6,938 bases of DNA from Alphaproteobacteria bacterium (GTDB taxonomy: Bacteria; Pseudomonadota; Alphaproteobacteria; Sphingomonadales; Sphingomonadaceae): contig JAHJWA010000099.1 of the NCBI GenBank assembly GCA_018828205.1, forward strand, positions 1 through 6,938, written 5' to 3'. This document shows, piece after piece, positions 5,561-6,938 of this stretch (its first letter is position 1; the number at the start of each line of letters is the position of its first letter). The position numbers and the translations under genes were made by a program. The notes below the pieces were generated by a model that was not told the DNA's origin, ran no database searches, and saw nothing but the letters and a program-made list of their open reading frames with translations.

Positions 5561-6847
5561 TCAGCGATCGCTCATGGACACATAGTCGCGCTCGGTCGGA
5601 CCGGTGTAGAGCTGGCGCGGACGACCGATAACCTGGCCGGGATCGGAGATCATCTCGTTCCATTGCGCGACCCAGCCGACGGTGCGCGCCAGCGCGAACA
5701 ATGCGGTGAACATCGTGGTCGGGAAGCCGATCGCCGAGAGGATGATGCCCGAGTAGAAATCGACGTTGGGGAACAGCTTCTTCTCGCGGAAATAATCGTC
5801 GTTGAGCGCGATCTCTTCCAGCTGCAGCGCGGTTTCGAACACCGGATCCTTGACCCCGAGCGAATCGAACACCTCGCGAACGGTCTTCTGCATCACCGCG
5901 GCGCGGGGGTCGTAGTTCTTGTAGACGCGGTGGCCGAAGCCCATCAGCCGGAACGGGTCGTTCTTGTCCTTAGCGCGCTCGATGTAGTGCGGGATGCGAT
6001 CGGGGGTGCCGATCTCCTTGAGCATGTTGAGCGCCGCCTCGTTGGCGCCGCCATGCGCCGGGCCCCAGAGACAGGCGATGCCCGCCGCGATGCAGGCGAA
6101 GGGGTTGGCGCCCGAGGAACCGGCGAGCCGCACGGTCGAGGTCGAGGCGTTCTGTTCGTGATCGGCGTGGAGGATAAAGATGCGGTCGAGCGCCTTTTCC
6201 ACCACCGGATTGACCTCATAGGGCTCGGCGGGGACGCCGAAGGTCATCCGCAGGAAATTGCCCGTGTAGGACAGCGAGTTGTCCGGATAGAGGAACGGCT
6301 GTCCGATCGAATATTTGTAGGCCGCCGCCGCGATCGTCGGCATCTTGGCGATCAGCCGGTGGCTGGAAATCTTGCGGTGATCGGGGTCCGAGATGTCGGT
6401 CGAATCATGGTAGAAGGCCGAGAGAGCGCCGACCACGCCGCACATGATCGCCATCGGGTGCGCATCGCGACGGAAGCCGCGATAGAACTGCATCAGCTGC
6501 TCGTGCAACATGGTGTGACGCGAGATCGTGTAGGTGAAATCGTCCAGCTCGCCCTGGCTGGGCAGATCATTGTTGAGCAGGAGGTAGGCGGTCTCCATGA
6601 AGCTGGAGCTCTCCGCCAGCTGCCCGATCGGATAGCCGCGGTGGAGCAGAACGCCTTCCTCGCCATCGATGAAGGTCAGCGCGCTTTCGCAGCTCGCGGT
6701 CGACTTGTAGCCGGGATCGAAGGTGAACTTGCCGGTCGAACCATAGAGCTTGCGGATATCGACGACGTCGGGTCCGCAACTGCCCTGAAGCACGGGAAAA
6801 TCGACGCTGTCGCTGCCGATCTCGAGTTTGGCCTGGGTGTCGGTCAT
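5561..6847 (-). CDS. gltA: Citrate synthase (type II, GltA)
   Basis: Condenses acetyl-CoA and oxaloacetate to citrate and CoA, the entry step of the TCA cycle, in the cytoplasm. The 428-residue length fits the hexameric proteobacterial type. Signature segments are all present: HADHEQNASTSTVR (227-240), GPAHGGANEAAL (262-273) with catalytic H265, MGFGHRVYKNYDPRA (302-316) with H306, and VDFYSG (362-367) with catalytic D363; these match H264, H305 and D362 of the E. coli enzyme. At the site corresponding to the E. coli NADH-site Cys206 (in TPCE) this protein has Ala207 (VPAE), so NADH control may differ. The start is well supported: AAGGAGG lies five bases before the ATG. It follows the probable gltX by 17 bp and is likely transcribed with it; the shared terminator lies downstream. 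Confidence 0.98.
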   Translation of the reverse strand: MTDTQAKLEIGSDSVDFPVLQGSCGPDVVDIRKLYGSTGKFTFDPGYKSTASCESALTFIDGEEGVLLHRGYPIGQLAESSSFMETAYLLLNNDLPSQGELDDFTYTISRHTMLHEQLMQFYRGFRRDAHPMAIMCGVVGALSAFYHDSTDISDPDHRKISSHRLIAKMPTIAAAAYKYSIGQPFLYPDNSLSYTGNFLRMTFGVPAEPYEVNPVVEKALDRIFILHADHEQNASTSTVRLAGSSGANPFACIAAGIACLWGPAHGGANEAALNMLKEIGTPDRIPHYIERAKDKNDPFRLMGFGHRVYKNYDPRAAVMQKTVREVFDSLGVKDPVFETALQLEEIALNDDYFREKKLFPNVDFYSGIILSAIGFPTTMFTALFALARTVGWVAQWNEMISDPGQVIGRPRQLYTGPTERDYVSMSDR

Positions 6848-6852
6848 GGCTG

Positions 6853-6859
6853 CCTCCTT
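6853..6859 (-). promoter_or_regulatory. Strong gltA ribosome binding site
   Basis: AAGGAGG on the minus strand, five bases before the gltA ATG, is the best Shine-Dalgarno in the window, fitting a highly expressed central-metabolism gene. The other genes here have weak or no such sites. Confidence 0.8.
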
Positions 6860-6864
6860 GGCTG

Positions 6865-6938
6865 TTAGCTGATGGTATTTACGCCTGCGGGTTGGGCGGC
6901 CTGCGCGTCGATACGCGCCAGCGCCTCATCCTTCCCCA
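6865..6938 (-). CDS. gltX: C-terminal end of upstream gene, probably glutamyl-tRNA synthetase (partial)
   Basis: Only the last 23 codons plus stop (TAA at 6865-6867) are inside the window; the rest lies beyond the right edge. The tail begins GKDEALARIDAQAAQPAG, and the G-K-(D/E)-E-x-L-A-R-I pattern resembles the extreme C-terminus of glutamate-tRNA ligases. From memory, gltX often sits immediately upstream of gltA in sphingomonads. The stop is 17 bp before the gltA start, so the two probably form one transcript. Another minus-strand frame also stays open over this short stretch (stop near 6880), but the chosen frame has the more natural composition. The identification rests on very few residues. 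Confidence 0.5.
   Translation of the reverse strand, partial: GKDEALARIDAQAAQPAGVNTIS

Noticed and set aside
5663..6868. Long plus-strand open frame (401 codons) opposite gltA
   Set aside because: It is the antisense shadow of an unmistakable citrate synthase; its composition (Arg/Val/Glu-rich, no motif) reflects GC-rich third positions.
1..6938. tRNA/rRNA genes, CRISPR array, insertion sequences, phage or toxin-antitoxin genes
   Set aside because: No cloverleaf, spaced direct repeats, terminal inverted repeats, transposase or phage motifs were seen; the window is almost fully occupied by core-like genes.

Overview
The window looks like chromosomal DNA of an alphaproteobacterium, most likely Sphingomonadales (Erythrobacter/Sphingomonas-like). 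The base composition is GC-rich with strong third-position GC, the citrate synthase is a typical proteobacterial hexamer-type enzyme, and the end of a probable gltX lies just upstream of gltA. Several of the remaining proteins resemble families kept in this order. The taxonomic call is by eye, not from a search.

Layout. Positions 1-1376 on the minus strand hold the N-terminal 458 codons of a large membrane-anchored coiled-coil protein (acidic N-terminus, two membrane helices, long coiled coil), an architecture like the polarity protein TipN. It is open at the window edge. A 67-bp divergent promoter region (1377-1443) contains a perfect 7-bp inverted repeat that carries a near-consensus CtrA box on both strands. 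Rightwards on the plus strand follow a small Hpt-like protein (1444-1755), a 407-residue protein joining a degenerate nucleotidyltransferase-like domain to a five- or six-helix membrane domain (1835-3058), an all-helical protein of unknown function (3082-4056), and a soluble sensor-kinase-like protein (4060-5505). A second CtrA-like box (3044-3059) overlaps the stop codon of the membrane protein, just before the last two genes. A perfect hairpin (5511-5536) separates this block from the convergent gltA (5561-6847, minus). The end of the gene upstream of gltA, probably gltX, runs off the right edge.

Most notable: the kinase-like protein keeps a complete ATP-binding half, but the phosphoacceptor histidine of its H-box is replaced by proline (P247). 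It recalls Caulobacter DivL, whose H-box histidine is also substituted (by tyrosine) and which feeds the CtrA pathway. With an Hpt-like protein nearby, a TipN-like scaffold protein, and two CtrA-like boxes, the locus can be read as a cell-cycle/polarity signalling module. That reading is inference. The individual sequence facts (the missing His, the boxes, the architectures) are visible directly.

No tRNA, rRNA, CRISPR array, insertion sequence or other mobile element was seen. The only gaps between genes are short (67, 79, 23, 3, 55 and 17 bp).
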